A stretch of 64,000 nucleotides of DNA from CALKJU01 sp035326425 (GTDB taxonomy: Bacteria > Pseudomonadota > Alphaproteobacteria > Geminicoccales > Geminicoccaceae): positions 1-64,000 of the forward strand of contig DAOLFG010000002.1 in assembly GCA_035326425.1 (NCBI GenBank), given 5' to 3'. This document shows, in pieces, positions 8,735 through 16,590 of the stretch (within the stretch, counting starts at the first letter, position 1; the number at the start of each line of letters is the position of its first letter). The notes beneath the pieces were generated by a model that saw only the letters and a program-made list of their open reading frames with translations, made no database searches and was not told the DNA's origin. Made by a program: the position numbers and the translations under genes.

Positions 8735-9565
8735 TCAGAACGTGATCTGCTTGAAGGCTTTCGTGGTCGCCGTCAGCGCCTGCTCGGTCGGCAGCCGCTC
8801 CATCGACGAGGCACCGTAGAATCCGTGGCAGTGCTCGGTGTGGCGCAGCACGTAGGCGGCGTCCTCGGGCGTGGCGATCGGGCCGCCGTGGCAGATGACG
8901 ATGACGTCGGACCGGATCGCCCGCGCCGCCTTCGCCCATTCGTCGATCCGCGCCGGGCAGTCCTCCAGCCGGTCGGTGGTCTCGGCACCGATCACGCCGC
9001 CGGTGGTCAGGCCCATATGCGCCACGATGATATCGGCGCCGGCCTCGGTCATCGCCGCCGCCTCCTCGGCGCTGAACACATAGGGCGTGGTCAGCATGTC
9101 GAGCCCGCGGGCGGCGCGCACCAGCTCGACCTCGAGGCCGTAGCCCATGCCGGTCTCCTCCAGGTTCCGCCGCATCCGGCCGTCGAACAGGCCGACGGTC
9201 GGGAAGTTCTGGATGCCGGCGAAGCCCATCTCCTTGAGCTGGCGCAGCAGGTAGTCGCGCAGCATGAAGGGATCGGTGCCGTTGACGCCGGCGAGCACGG
9301 GCGTGTGGCGGACCACCGGCAGCACCTCGCGCGCCATCTCGGCGACGATGTCGTTGGCGTTGCCGTAGGCCATCAGCCCGGCCAGCGAGCCGCGGCCGGC
9401 CATGCGGTAGCGGCCGGAATTGTAGATCACGATCAGGTCGATGCCGCCGGCCTCCTCGCACTTGGCGGAAAGCCCGGTGCCGGCGCCGCCGCCGACGATC
9501 GGCTGGCGACGCCTCACCATGTCCTGGAACTTCTCGACCAGCGCCTTGCGCTCGAAACGGGGCAT
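8735..9565 (-). CDS. phosphoenolpyruvate hydrolase-like TIM-barrel protein
   Basis: A 276-residue protein matching the PEP-hydrolase-like family, which also forms the C-terminal half of plant Tm-1-type proteins. Visible features are the opening GGGAGTGLSAKCEEAGGIDLIV, the strand LAGVNGTDPF, IVAHMGLTTGG and VICHGGPIATPEDA near the C-terminus. The ATG at 9565 has an AGAGGA site. It lies 16 bases downstream of the Tm-1-like gene, and the two are commonly a functional pair or a single fused protein. Its real reaction in bacteria is poorly established. The operon continues into an SRPBCC gene. Confidence 0.87.
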   Translation of the reverse strand: MPRFERKALVEKFQDMVRRRQPIVGGGAGTGLSAKCEEAGGIDLIVIYNSGRYRMAGRGSLAGLMAYGNANDIVAEMAREVLPVVRHTPVLAGVNGTDPFMLRDYLLRQLKEMGFAGIQNFPTVGLFDGRMRRNLEETGMGYGLEVELVRAARGLDMLTTPYVFSAEEAAAMTEAGADIIVAHMGLTTGGVIGAETTDRLEDCPARIDEWAKAARAIRSDVIVICHGGPIATPEDAAYVLRHTEHCHGFYGASSMERLPTEQALTATTKAFKQITF

Positions 9566-9581
9566 CGCGGAAAATCCTCTC

Positions 9582-10781
9582 TCAGGCCATCACGGCGCGG
9601 AACTGCTCGACCAGGGCCGAGGCGAAGGCCGGGTCGTTGATCGCGTGCGGCAGGCGGATCACCTGCCGGTCGGGTGTCGCGACGATCCTGGCGGCCAGCG
9701 TGTCGAAGAGCGCCCTGTCGGCCACAGGATCGTGGAACGGCTTGCCCGGCGCGTCGATCAGCGACACGCCGCCTTCCGGGATCAGGAAGCGGACAGGCCC
9801 TTCCATGCGGTTGATGCGCCCGGCCAGCCATTCGCCGATGCGGATGTTCTCCTCCGGCGTCGTCCGCATCAGCGTCACCTGCGGATTGTGGACGTAGAGA
9901 TTGCGCCTGGCGTAGTGCGCCGGGACGGTGTCGATGGCGCCGAAATTGACCATGTCGAGGGCGCCGCAGGAGCCGACCCAGGGAACGCGGCTGCGGATGA
10001 TCGAGCCCAGCCGGTCGTCGCCGGCGCTCAGCACCCCGCCCATCAGCAGGTCGCAGATCTCGGTGGTGGTAATGTCGACCACGCCGGCGACGAGGCTGCT
10101 GTCGACCAGCTTCTCCATCGACTGGCCGCCGGTGCCGGTGGCGTGGAAGACCAGGCAGTCGTAGTCGGCCTCGAGCGCGCGGGCGACGGCCTGCACGCAG
10201 GGCGTGGTGACTCCGAACATGGTGAGTGCCACGGCCGGCCTGTCGGCCCGGTCGGGCGCCGGTGCGGCGTGGCTCATCATGCCGGCCAGCGCATGGGCGG
10301 CATTGGCGAGCACGCGGCGGGAGATGCGGTTGAGGCCCTGCACGTCGGTGACCGAGTGCAGCATGGCGATGTCGGCAGGGCCGACATAAGCCGCGACATT
10401 GCCGCTGGCGACGGTCGAGACCATCACCTTGGGCACGCCCACTGCCATTGCACGCATCGCGGGCGTGACCAGCGCGGTATTGCCCGAGCCACCGGCGCCG
10501 ATCAGGCCGCCGATGTCGTCGCGCGAGCGGACGAAGCGCTCGAACGCCAGGGCCATGGCGCCGACGGCGCGGCCGCGGTCGTCGAGCCCGAGGACGGCGG
10601 CGACACCCTGCGGATGGTGCGCCGCCACCTCCGCGGCCGGGACGTCGACGCCGGCTGCCTCGCCCATCGTGCCGAGATCGACCGTGTGGACCTCGAGGCC
10701 GGCGGCGCGCAGCAGATCGGCGATGTAGCGCAGCTCGGCAGCCTTCGTGTCGAAGGTGCCGGCGACATAGGCCCGGCTCAT
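9582..10781 (-). CDS. Tm-1-like ATP-binding domain protein (UPF0261)
   Basis: A 399-residue protein of the Tm-1/UPF0261 family. It starts YVAGTFDTKAAEL, typical of the family, and carries glycine-rich loops such as GLIGAGGSGNTALV and the conserved VFHATGTGGQSMEKLV. The plant homologue binds ATP and blocks a viral helicase; bacterial functions are unknown. The ATG at 10781 is preferred to an upstream alternative because homology begins there. The gene is divergent from the TAXI TRAP transporter across a 128-base gap that must hold both promoters. Together with the PEP-hydrolase-like and SRPBCC genes it probably forms one minus-strand operon linked to that transporter. Confidence 0.88.
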   Translation of the reverse strand: MSRAYVAGTFDTKAAELRYIADLLRAAGLEVHTVDLGTMGEAAGVDVPAAEVAAHHPQGVAAVLGLDDRGRAVGAMALAFERFVRSRDDIGGLIGAGGSGNTALVTPAMRAMAVGVPKVMVSTVASGNVAAYVGPADIAMLHSVTDVQGLNRISRRVLANAAHALAGMMSHAAPAPDRADRPAVALTMFGVTTPCVQAVARALEADYDCLVFHATGTGGQSMEKLVDSSLVAGVVDITTTEICDLLMGGVLSAGDDRLGSIIRSRVPWVGSCGALDMVNFGAIDTVPAHYARRNLYVHNPQVTLMRTTPEENIRIGEWLAGRINRMEGPVRFLIPEGGVSLIDAPGKPFHDPVADRALFDTLAARIVATPDRQVIRLPHAINDPAFASALVEQFRAVMA

Positions 10782-10909
10782 CCCGCCCCCCGGTTTTGCG
10801 CGCAGGATGAGCGTGCCGCCGCGATTTGCCAATCCCTCGGGCAAAAGCTGGCATGCCGGCGATGGCGTGCTAAGCAATCGCCAGATTGAAGACGAGGAGG
10901 CTCGATCCG

Positions 10910-11869
10910 ATGCTCATGCTCGCCCGGCGGACCATTCTGGCCGCGACCGCGACGATCGTGCTGGCCGTGCCGGCGACGGCGCCCAGGGCCGACCAGTTCG
11001 TCAACGTGCTGACCGGCGGCACCGCCGGGGTCTACTACCCGCTGGGCGTGGCGCTGGCGAAGATCTATGGCGACAACATCCCGGGTGCCCGCACGTCGAC
11101 GCAGGCGACCAAGGCGTCGGTCGAGAACCTCAACCTCTTGCAGGCCGGCAAGGGCGAGATCGCCTTCACGCTCGGCGATTCGCTGATCGACGGCTGGAAA
11201 GGTACGGAGGACGCCGGCTTCAAGGCGCCGCTCGACAAGCTGCGCGGCATCGCCGGCATCTACAACAACTACATCCAGGTGGTGGCGCTGCAGGAGTCCG
11301 GCATCAAGACCCTGGCCGACCTCAAGGGCAAGCGGCTGTCGGTGGGTGCGCCGAAGTCCGGCACCGAGCTGAACGCCCGCGCAATCCTGGGCGCCGCCGG
11401 CATGACCTATGACGACCTCGGCAAGGTCGAGTACCTGCCGTTCGCGGAATCGGTCGAGCTGATGAAGAATCGCCAGCTCGACGCCACGCTGCAGTCGGCC
11501 GGCCTCGGCGTCGCCTCGATCCGCGACCTCGCCGCCTCGGTGGCGATCGAGGTGGTGGCCGTGCCGCCGGAGCTGGTCGAGAAGATCGGCGCACCTTACC
11601 AGGCCACCACGATCCCGGCCGGCACCTACCAGGGCCAGGACGTGGACGTCGCCGCAGCGGCGGTGCCCAACTTCCTCGTCACCCACAGTGGCGTCGACGA
11701 CGAGCTGGGCTACCAGATGGCGGCACAGCTGTTCGCGCACCTCGACCAGATGACGGCGGCGCACAATGCCGCCAAGGCGATCAAGCTGGAGAACGCGCTG
11801 GCCGGCATGCCCGTGCCGCTGCATCCCGGTGCGGAGAGGTTCTATCGCGAAAAGGGGCTGGTGAAGTAG
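10910..11869 (+). CDS. TAXI family TRAP transporter solute-binding subunit
   Basis: A 319-residue periplasmic binding protein with an N-terminal signal peptide of about 29 residues, cleaved near TAPRADQF. The mature protein opens with LTGGTAGVYYPLGVALAKIY, diagnostic of TAXI proteins, and later shows KRLSVGAPKSGTELNAR. It delivers a substrate, often a glutamate-like or dicarboxylate compound, to the fused membrane subunit encoded 13 bases downstream. ATG 10910 follows GAGGAGG at 10894-10900 with ideal spacing, so the TTG at 10886 is rejected. The substrate cannot be inferred from sequence. Confidence 0.93.
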   Translation: MLMLARRTILAATATIVLAVPATAPRADQFVNVLTGGTAGVYYPLGVALAKIYGDNIPGARTSTQATKASVENLNLLQAGKGEIAFTLGDSLIDGWKGTEDAGFKAPLDKLRGIAGIYNNYIQVVALQESGIKTLADLKGKRLSVGAPKSGTELNARAILGAAGMTYDDLGKVEYLPFAESVELMKNRQLDATLQSAGLGVASIRDLAASVAIEVVAVPPELVEKIGAPYQATTIPAGTYQGQDVDVAAAAVPNFLVTHSGVDDELGYQMAAQLFAHLDQMTAAHNAAKAIKLENALAGMPVPLHPGAERFYREKGLVK

Positions 11870-11882
11870 GCGGGCGGCAGCG

Positions 11883-13928
11883 ATGAGCAGCGGGCGGGCG
11901 GAAGGCGAGCTCGCGACCCTCGACTGGGGGCCGGGCCTGCCCGGCCGCCTCGCCTATTTCATCGCCGTCGCGTTCTCGACCTTCCAGCTCTGGACGGCGG
12001 CCTTCAGCCCGCTGCCGAGCCAGATCGTCCGCTCGGTGCATGTCGGCTTCCTGCTGCTGCTGGCGTTCGGCCTGTTGGCCAACGCCCGGCCGTCGCGCGA
12101 CCGCGGCTGGTGGGCGTGGTGGCTGCTGGGCGGGCTGTCCTTCGTGCTGGGCCTCTACCACTGGGTCTACTACGAGGAGCTGATCCTCCGCGCCGGCGAC
12201 CCCAATACGCTCGACATCGTCGTCGGCGTCATCGTCGTGGCGCTGGTGTTCGAGGCGTCGCGGCTGCTGATGGGCTCGGCCCTGCCGATCCTGTGCGCGG
12301 TCTTCCTGGGCTACGCCCTGCTGGGCCAGTACCTGCCCGCTCCGCTCGACCACCGCGGCTACGACTTCGCGCAGGTGGTCGACCAGATGTTCCTCGGCAC
12401 CGAGGGCATCTACGGCATTCCGACCTACGTCTCCTCGAGCTTCATCTTCCTGTTCATCCTGTTCGGCTCGTTCCTCGAGCGCGCCGGGATGATCCGGCTG
12501 TTCAACGACGTGGCGCTGGGCACCGTCGGCCACACCCAGGGCGGCCCCGCCAAGGTGGCGGTGATCTCCTCGGGCCTGATGGGCACGATCAACGGCTCCG
12601 GTGTCGCCAACGTCGTCACCACCGGCCAGTTCACCATCCCACTGATGAAGCGGTTCGGCTATCCGGCGCATTTCGCCGGCGCTGTCGAAGCGACGGCCAG
12701 CATGGGCGGGCAGATCATGCCGCCGGTGATGGGGGCGGTGGCCTTCATCATGGCCGAGACCATCGACGTGCCCTACGTCGAGATCTGCAAGGCGGCGGTG
12801 ATCCCTGCCCTGCTCTATTTCGGCACCGCCTTCTGGATGGTGCATCTCGAAGCCGGCAAGCGGCGGCTGGTCGGCCTCAGGCCGGAGGACTGCCCGAGCG
12901 CCATCGCGGCGGTGAAGCGCGACTGGTTCCTCATCCTGCCGCTGATCGCCCTGGTCTGGCTGCTGTTCGCCGGCTACACGCCGCTGTTCGCCGGCACGGT
13001 CGGGCTGGCGCTGACGGCGCTCGTGGTGCTGGGCTCGCCGATCGCCGCGGCGTTGGGACCGACCGGGCTGCGATTCCTGTTCTGGATCGTCCTCGGCGTC
13101 GCCGCCTCGGCCTTCGCGGTCTGGGGCATCGTCGCGATCCTGATCGTGGTGGCGGCCCTCGTGGCGCTCTGCTTCCTGGTCAAGGGTGGCGGGGCGACGC
13201 TGGGCCTGTGCCTCGACAGCCTGGCCGACGGCGCCCGGCATGCCCTGCCGGTCGGCATCGCCTGCGCGCTGGTCGGCACCATCATCGGCTCGCTGACGCT
13301 GACCGGCACCGCCAGCAACTTCGCCGGCTACATCGTCGACATCGGCAAGAGCAGCCTGTTCCTGAGCCTCGTGCTGACCATGATCGCCTGCATCGTGCTG
13401 GGCACCGGCATCCCGACCATTCCCAACTACATCATCTGCGCCGCCATCGCCGGCCCGGCGCTGCTGCAGCTCGGCGTGCCGCTGATCGTCAGCCACATGT
13501 TCGTGTTCTACTTCGGCATCATGGCCGACCTGACGCCGCCGGTCGCCCTGGCGGCGCTGGCGGCCTCGCCCATCGCCGGCGCCTCGCACATGAAGATCGG
13601 ATGGGAGGCGACCCGCATCGCCATCGCCGGCTACGTCGTGCCGTTCATGGCGGTCTACGACCCGGCGCTGATGCTGCAGGCGGGCAGCTGGCTCGACACG
13701 ATCTACGTCGTGGTGAAGGCGATCATCGCGGTGGGCCTGTGGGGTGCGGCCGCCACCGGCTTCCTGCTGGCGCCGATCGGCTGGTTCGGCCGGCTGGCGG
13801 CGGTGATCATCGCCTGCTTCCTGGTGGCCGCCGTGCCGCTCAGCGACGAGATCGGCTTCGTGCTGACCGCTGTCTTCGTCGCCTGGCACGTCTGGCGCGC
13901 CCGCAGCGTGGCGCCGTCGGCGGCTTGA
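11883..13928 (+). CDS. TRAP transporter fused permease subunit (DctQM type)
   Basis: A 681-residue polytopic inner-membrane protein in which the small (DctQ-like) and large (DctM-like) TRAP subunits are fused, as is normal for TAXI systems. Many hydrophobic segments run from residue 20 to the end. Family hallmarks are GLMGTINGSGVANVVTTG with the preceding helix, GQIMPPVMGAVAFIMAE and GIPTIPNYIICA. It uses a sodium or proton gradient with the solute-binding protein encoded directly upstream. Its TGA stop overlaps the TTG start of the DUF1850 gene by four bases (TTGA), which suggests translational coupling. Confidence 0.94.
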   Translation: MSSGRAEGELATLDWGPGLPGRLAYFIAVAFSTFQLWTAAFSPLPSQIVRSVHVGFLLLLAFGLLANARPSRDRGWWAWWLLGGLSFVLGLYHWVYYEELILRAGDPNTLDIVVGVIVVALVFEASRLLMGSALPILCAVFLGYALLGQYLPAPLDHRGYDFAQVVDQMFLGTEGIYGIPTYVSSSFIFLFILFGSFLERAGMIRLFNDVALGTVGHTQGGPAKVAVISSGLMGTINGSGVANVVTTGQFTIPLMKRFGYPAHFAGAVEATASMGGQIMPPVMGAVAFIMAETIDVPYVEICKAAVIPALLYFGTAFWMVHLEAGKRRLVGLRPEDCPSAIAAVKRDWFLILPLIALVWLLFAGYTPLFAGTVGLALTALVVLGSPIAAALGPTGLRFLFWIVLGVAASAFAVWGIVAILIVVAALVALCFLVKGGGATLGLCLDSLADGARHALPVGIACALVGTIIGSLTLTGTASNFAGYIVDIGKSSLFLSLVLTMIACIVLGTGIPTIPNYIICAAIAGPALLQLGVPLIVSHMFVFYFGIMADLTPPVALAALAASPIAGASHMKIGWEATRIAIAGYVVPFMAVYDPALMLQAGSWLDTIYVVVKAIIAVGLWGAAATGFLLAPIGWFGRLAAVIIACFLVAAVPLSDEIGFVLTAVFVAWHVWRARSVAPSAA

Positions 13929-14284
13929 GCGCGCTCTGCATCGCCACCGCCGCCGGAGTGACGCGGCTGGCCGTGGCGGCGTTCACGCTGGTCTGGACGC
14001 ATTCGGTCGAGAAGGTCGAATGGCAGGAGGATTGGCGGGTCGAGCCGGACCGCCTGATCCTCGCCGAGTCGCGGATCAAGGGCAGTGGCGCCGGCATGGA
14101 GCCGGGCGAGGACGCTGTGCTGCGCGACGGCTGGTGGACATGGCGGCCCGGCCGCGCCGTCGACCGGCTCCTGCTGGCCGACAGCGGTGCCGCCGGCGAG
14201 TGGCGGATCTGCACGCGCGACGGCGGGTGCCGGCCACTGGCCGACCCCGCCACCGCGCCCTACGGGCTGGAGAGCTGCCCCTAG
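13925..14284 (+). CDS. DUF1850 domain-containing protein
   Basis: A 119-residue protein with the DUF1850 core: a hydrophobic or signal-like N-terminus followed by FTLVWTHSVEKVEWQEDW and the later KGSGAGMEP segment. The HSVEK motif is the family signature. DUF1850 genes are habitual partners of TAXI TRAP transporters, and the TTGA overlap with the permease here fits that, but the molecular role is unknown. The TTG start is inferred from the overlap and from the domain boundary. The TAG stop shares a CTAG palindrome with the stop of the convergent OmpA gene. Confidence 0.8.
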   Translation: MSALCIATAAGVTRLAVAAFTLVWTHSVEKVEWQEDWRVEPDRLILAESRIKGSGAGMEPGEDAVLRDGWWTWRPGRAVDRLLLADSGAAGEWRICTRDGGCRPLADPATAPYGLESCP

Positions 14285-15057
14285 CCGCGCGCCGGAGCTT
14301 GCGCCACGGCGGGCTGGGCACCCTGAATGACGATCTCGACGCGGCGGTTCTGCTGCTGGCCGGCGGCGGTGGCGTTGGTCGCCACCGGATAGCCCTCGCC
14401 CATGCCGCGTGCCACGATGCGGTCCGCCGGCACGCCGCCATAGACCAGCTCGGCACGCACCGCATCCGCCCGTCGCTGCGACAGCCCCAAGTTGTAGCTG
14501 TCCGAGCCGCGGCTGTCGGCGTGGCCCTCGATCAGCACGGTGGCGTCCGGATACTGCTTCAGGGCATCGGCCACCCGCTGGACCTGCTGCACGCCGCCGG
14601 GGCGCAAGGTCGAGGACGCGGTGTCGAACAGCACGTCGCCGATGGTGACGACGAGGCCGCGCGGGGTCTCCTTCGGCTGCATCGACGCCAGCTGCTCCTT
14701 GAGCGCCGCGACGCGGACCTTCTCGCGCTCGGCGCTCATCTCGGAGACATTGGCGGTGGCCTGACGTTCCTGCGCCGCGGCGCGGGCGATCGCCACATTC
14801 TGGGTGACGACATAGGCCTTGCTGTTGACGGTATCGACGTCGCCGTCGTCGGTATAGGTCTTCTCGGCGTCGGTCAGCGCGTTCTGCGCCTGCATCAGCT
14901 CGGCAGGCGCGTATTGCTGCAGCTGCGGATCCGCCTGGGCTGTCGTCAGCTCGGCGCGGGCGGCGTCGAGCTGCTGGTTCGGGCCGGTGCAGGCTGCGAG
15001 GGCGACGAGTGCTGCGCCGGCGAGCAAAGCCTGCATCGTGCGGTTCTGTCGGGTCAT
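14281..15057 (-). CDS. OmpA family lipoprotein with DUF4398 and OmpA-like peptidoglycan-binding domain
   Basis: A 258-residue outer-membrane lipoprotein. The signal peptide ends in the lipobox LAAC at about residues 20-23. Then comes an alpha-helical DUF4398-like region (residues 30-110, rich in Ala, Gln and Glu, probably coiled coil), then an OmpA C-terminal domain. That domain includes FDTASSTLRPGG and the peptidoglycan-binding signature EGHADSRGSDSYNLGLSQRRA with its conserved Asp and Arg. It likely tethers the outer membrane to peptidoglycan noncovalently. The start at 15057 is the first ATG giving a proper lipoprotein signal. It follows the DUF4398 lipoprotein gene by 13 bases and is clearly in an operon with it. 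Confidence 0.9.
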   Translation of the reverse strand: MTRQNRTMQALLAGAALVALAACTGPNQQLDAARAELTTAQADPQLQQYAPAELMQAQNALTDAEKTYTDDGDVDTVNSKAYVVTQNVAIARAAAQERQATANVSEMSAEREKVRVAALKEQLASMQPKETPRGLVVTIGDVLFDTASSTLRPGGVQQVQRVADALKQYPDATVLIEGHADSRGSDSYNLGLSQRRADAVRAELVYGGVPADRIVARGMGEGYPVATNATAAGQQQNRRVEIVIQGAQPAVAQAPARG

Positions 15058-15070
15058 GGCGGCCCCTCCT

Positions 15071-15466
15071 CTATCGGACCGTGGCGCCGCCGGGCGGGAC
15101 GACCGGTGTCGCGTCCTCGCGCAACGCATCCAGGGTATCGCGCATGCTCTGGGTGTTGGCCTCGGCCGTGGCGGCGCGGCTCTTGGCCAGCGCCAGCTGG
15201 CTGTCGGCCTGGGCCTCCTCGGCGAGACGCCGCGCACGGCTGTATCTCTCGTCGGTGACGGCCTGCCTCGCCTGGTCGAGCTTGCTGCGCGCGCTCATCA
15301 TTTCCGCCGGCGAGTTGGCCGCCGCACCGGCGGCCTCGGCCTGCTGGTAGGCGACCTCGGCGCTGGCCAGCGCGTCGTCGGGGGGCGGGTCGCTGGCGCA
15401 AGCGGCGAGAAAGGCCAATGCGCCCATTGCGCCCGCGCCGCACCACAACCGTGATGGTCCATGCAT
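15071..15466 (-). CDS. DUF4398 domain lipoprotein
   Basis: A 131-residue predicted lipoprotein with a hydrophobic signal ending in lipobox FLAAC (Cys near 23), followed by an acidic linker. Then comes a helical DUF4398 domain with Ala/Glu/Gln-rich heptads (EVAYQQAEAAGAA, ARSKLDQARQAV, RRLAEEAQADSQLALAKSRA). The residue after the cysteine is alanine, compatible with outer-membrane sorting. Its domain repeats the helical part of the next gene, so the two probably pack together in the periplasm. Function is not established for this family. Confidence 0.82.
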   Translation of the reverse strand: MHGPSRLWCGAGAMGALAFLAACASDPPPDDALASAEVAYQQAEAAGAAANSPAEMMSARSKLDQARQAVTDERYSRARRLAEEAQADSQLALAKSRAATAEANTQSMRDTLDALREDATPVVPPGGATVR

Positions 15467-15538
15467 TTCGGCTGCTCCCCTCGTGGTGGGATTTGCAGCC
15501 TCAACGCGCCAATCCGGCCGGAGGTTTCGCGTTATTGA

Positions 15539-16375
15539 TCAACCGAAGCGGTAGAGCCTCGCCGGATTGTCGACCAGAATGCGCCGCCGGACCGATTCCT
15601 CGGGCGCCAGCTCGCCCAGCCAGTCCAGCATCATCCGGTCGTCCGGCATCGGATCGATGCCAGGATGCGGCCAATTGGTGGCCCACAGCATCCGCTCGGG
15701 TGCCTGGGCGACCAGGATCTTTCCCAGCGCAGCGACATCGGCGAAGCGCGGGGCCCCGCTCTTGGAGGTCTCGTAGGGAGCCGAGAGCTTCACGTGCGCC
15801 CCGGCGTCGACCAGCCGGCGGAGGCAGAGGAACGCCGGATCCTCCGGCGGAACGGGCACCAGGAACTTGCCGGTATGGTCGATCACCAGCCGCCCGGCCC
15901 GCGCCACCGGCGTCAGCAGCGCCTCGCGGTCGGGCAGCTCGCGGCCATCGAACTGCACCTGCAGGTGCCAGCCGAACGCTGCGGTGCGGGCGGCCAGCTC
16001 GGGAACGAGCGGAAAGTCGTAGACCCTGCCCTTGAGCAGGAAGACACGCAGGCCCACCGCCCCGGCGGCGGTGAGCGCGGCAAGCTCGGCCTCGGGTGCG
16101 TCGGGCTCGACCACCACGACGGCACGGGCGTGGGGCGCCAGCTCGGCCACGGCCGCCATCGTGCAGCGGTTGTCGGTGCGATAGCCGGCCGCCTGCACGA
16201 CGACGACGCTCTCGAGGCCGAGGCGGGCCTGGACCTGCCGGTAGGCGGCGACCGACGCCTCGGGCGGCGTGTTCGGGCTCGACGGCGAGAGCGGCCAGCG
16301 GTCGTAGGGACCGTAGAAGTGCATATGCGTGTCGGTCGCACCCGGAGGCGCCTGTACCCCGCCATTCCCTGCCAT
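15539..16375 (-). CDS. amidohydrolase family protein, 2-pyrone-4,6-dicarboxylate lactonase-like
   Basis: A 278-residue TIM-barrel hydrolase of the amidohydrolase superfamily, closest in pattern to LigI-type lactonases. It has the metal-site motif TDTHMHFYGP at residues 14-23, a histidine in LVIDHTGKF, and the late aspartate in WATNWPHPGIDP. There is no signal peptide. LigI-type enzymes open lactones in aromatic-acid degradation, and other members act on sugar lactones. No aromatic catabolic genes adjoin this copy, so the substrate is open. It is separated by short gaps from a lipoprotein gene and, divergently, from the RTX gene. Confidence 0.84.
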   Translation of the reverse strand: MAGNGGVQAPPGATDTHMHFYGPYDRWPLSPSSPNTPPEASVAAYRQVQARLGLESVVVVQAAGYRTDNRCTMAAVAELAPHARAVVVVEPDAPEAELAALTAAGAVGLRVFLLKGRVYDFPLVPELAARTAAFGWHLQVQFDGRELPDREALLTPVARAGRLVIDHTGKFLVPVPPEDPAFLCLRRLVDAGAHVKLSAPYETSKSGAPRFADVAALGKILVAQAPERMLWATNWPHPGIDPMPDDRMMLDWLGELAPEESVRRRILVDNPARLYRFG

Positions 16376-16551
16376 CGTTTTCTCCCCCGGCCCGGACGCA
16401 GCGTCCCTAGCACACGGGCACGCCGAGCGCGACGAGCCGGAGCTCGGGCGACAGGCCGGCTCGACTCCTCCGCATCGGTTAACGGACAGCGGTACCGAGG
16501 GAGCCTTTACCCGCCGCTAACCATGATCCGGACAGGGAAGCGTCTATAGCC

Positions 16552-16565
16552 GTTGCCTAGGCAAC
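16552..16565. promoter_or_regulatory. perfect 14-base palindrome upstream of the RTX gene
   Basis: The sequence GTTGCCTAGGCAAC is its own reverse complement and lies 25 bases before the ATG of the RTX protein, where a repressor operator would be expected. The 215-base gap between the amidohydrolase and RTX genes contains no open gene. The palindrome is seen directly; its regulatory role is inferred from position. Confidence 0.45.
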
Positions 16566-16590
16566 AACTATCCTCGGACGGGGGTGAGCA

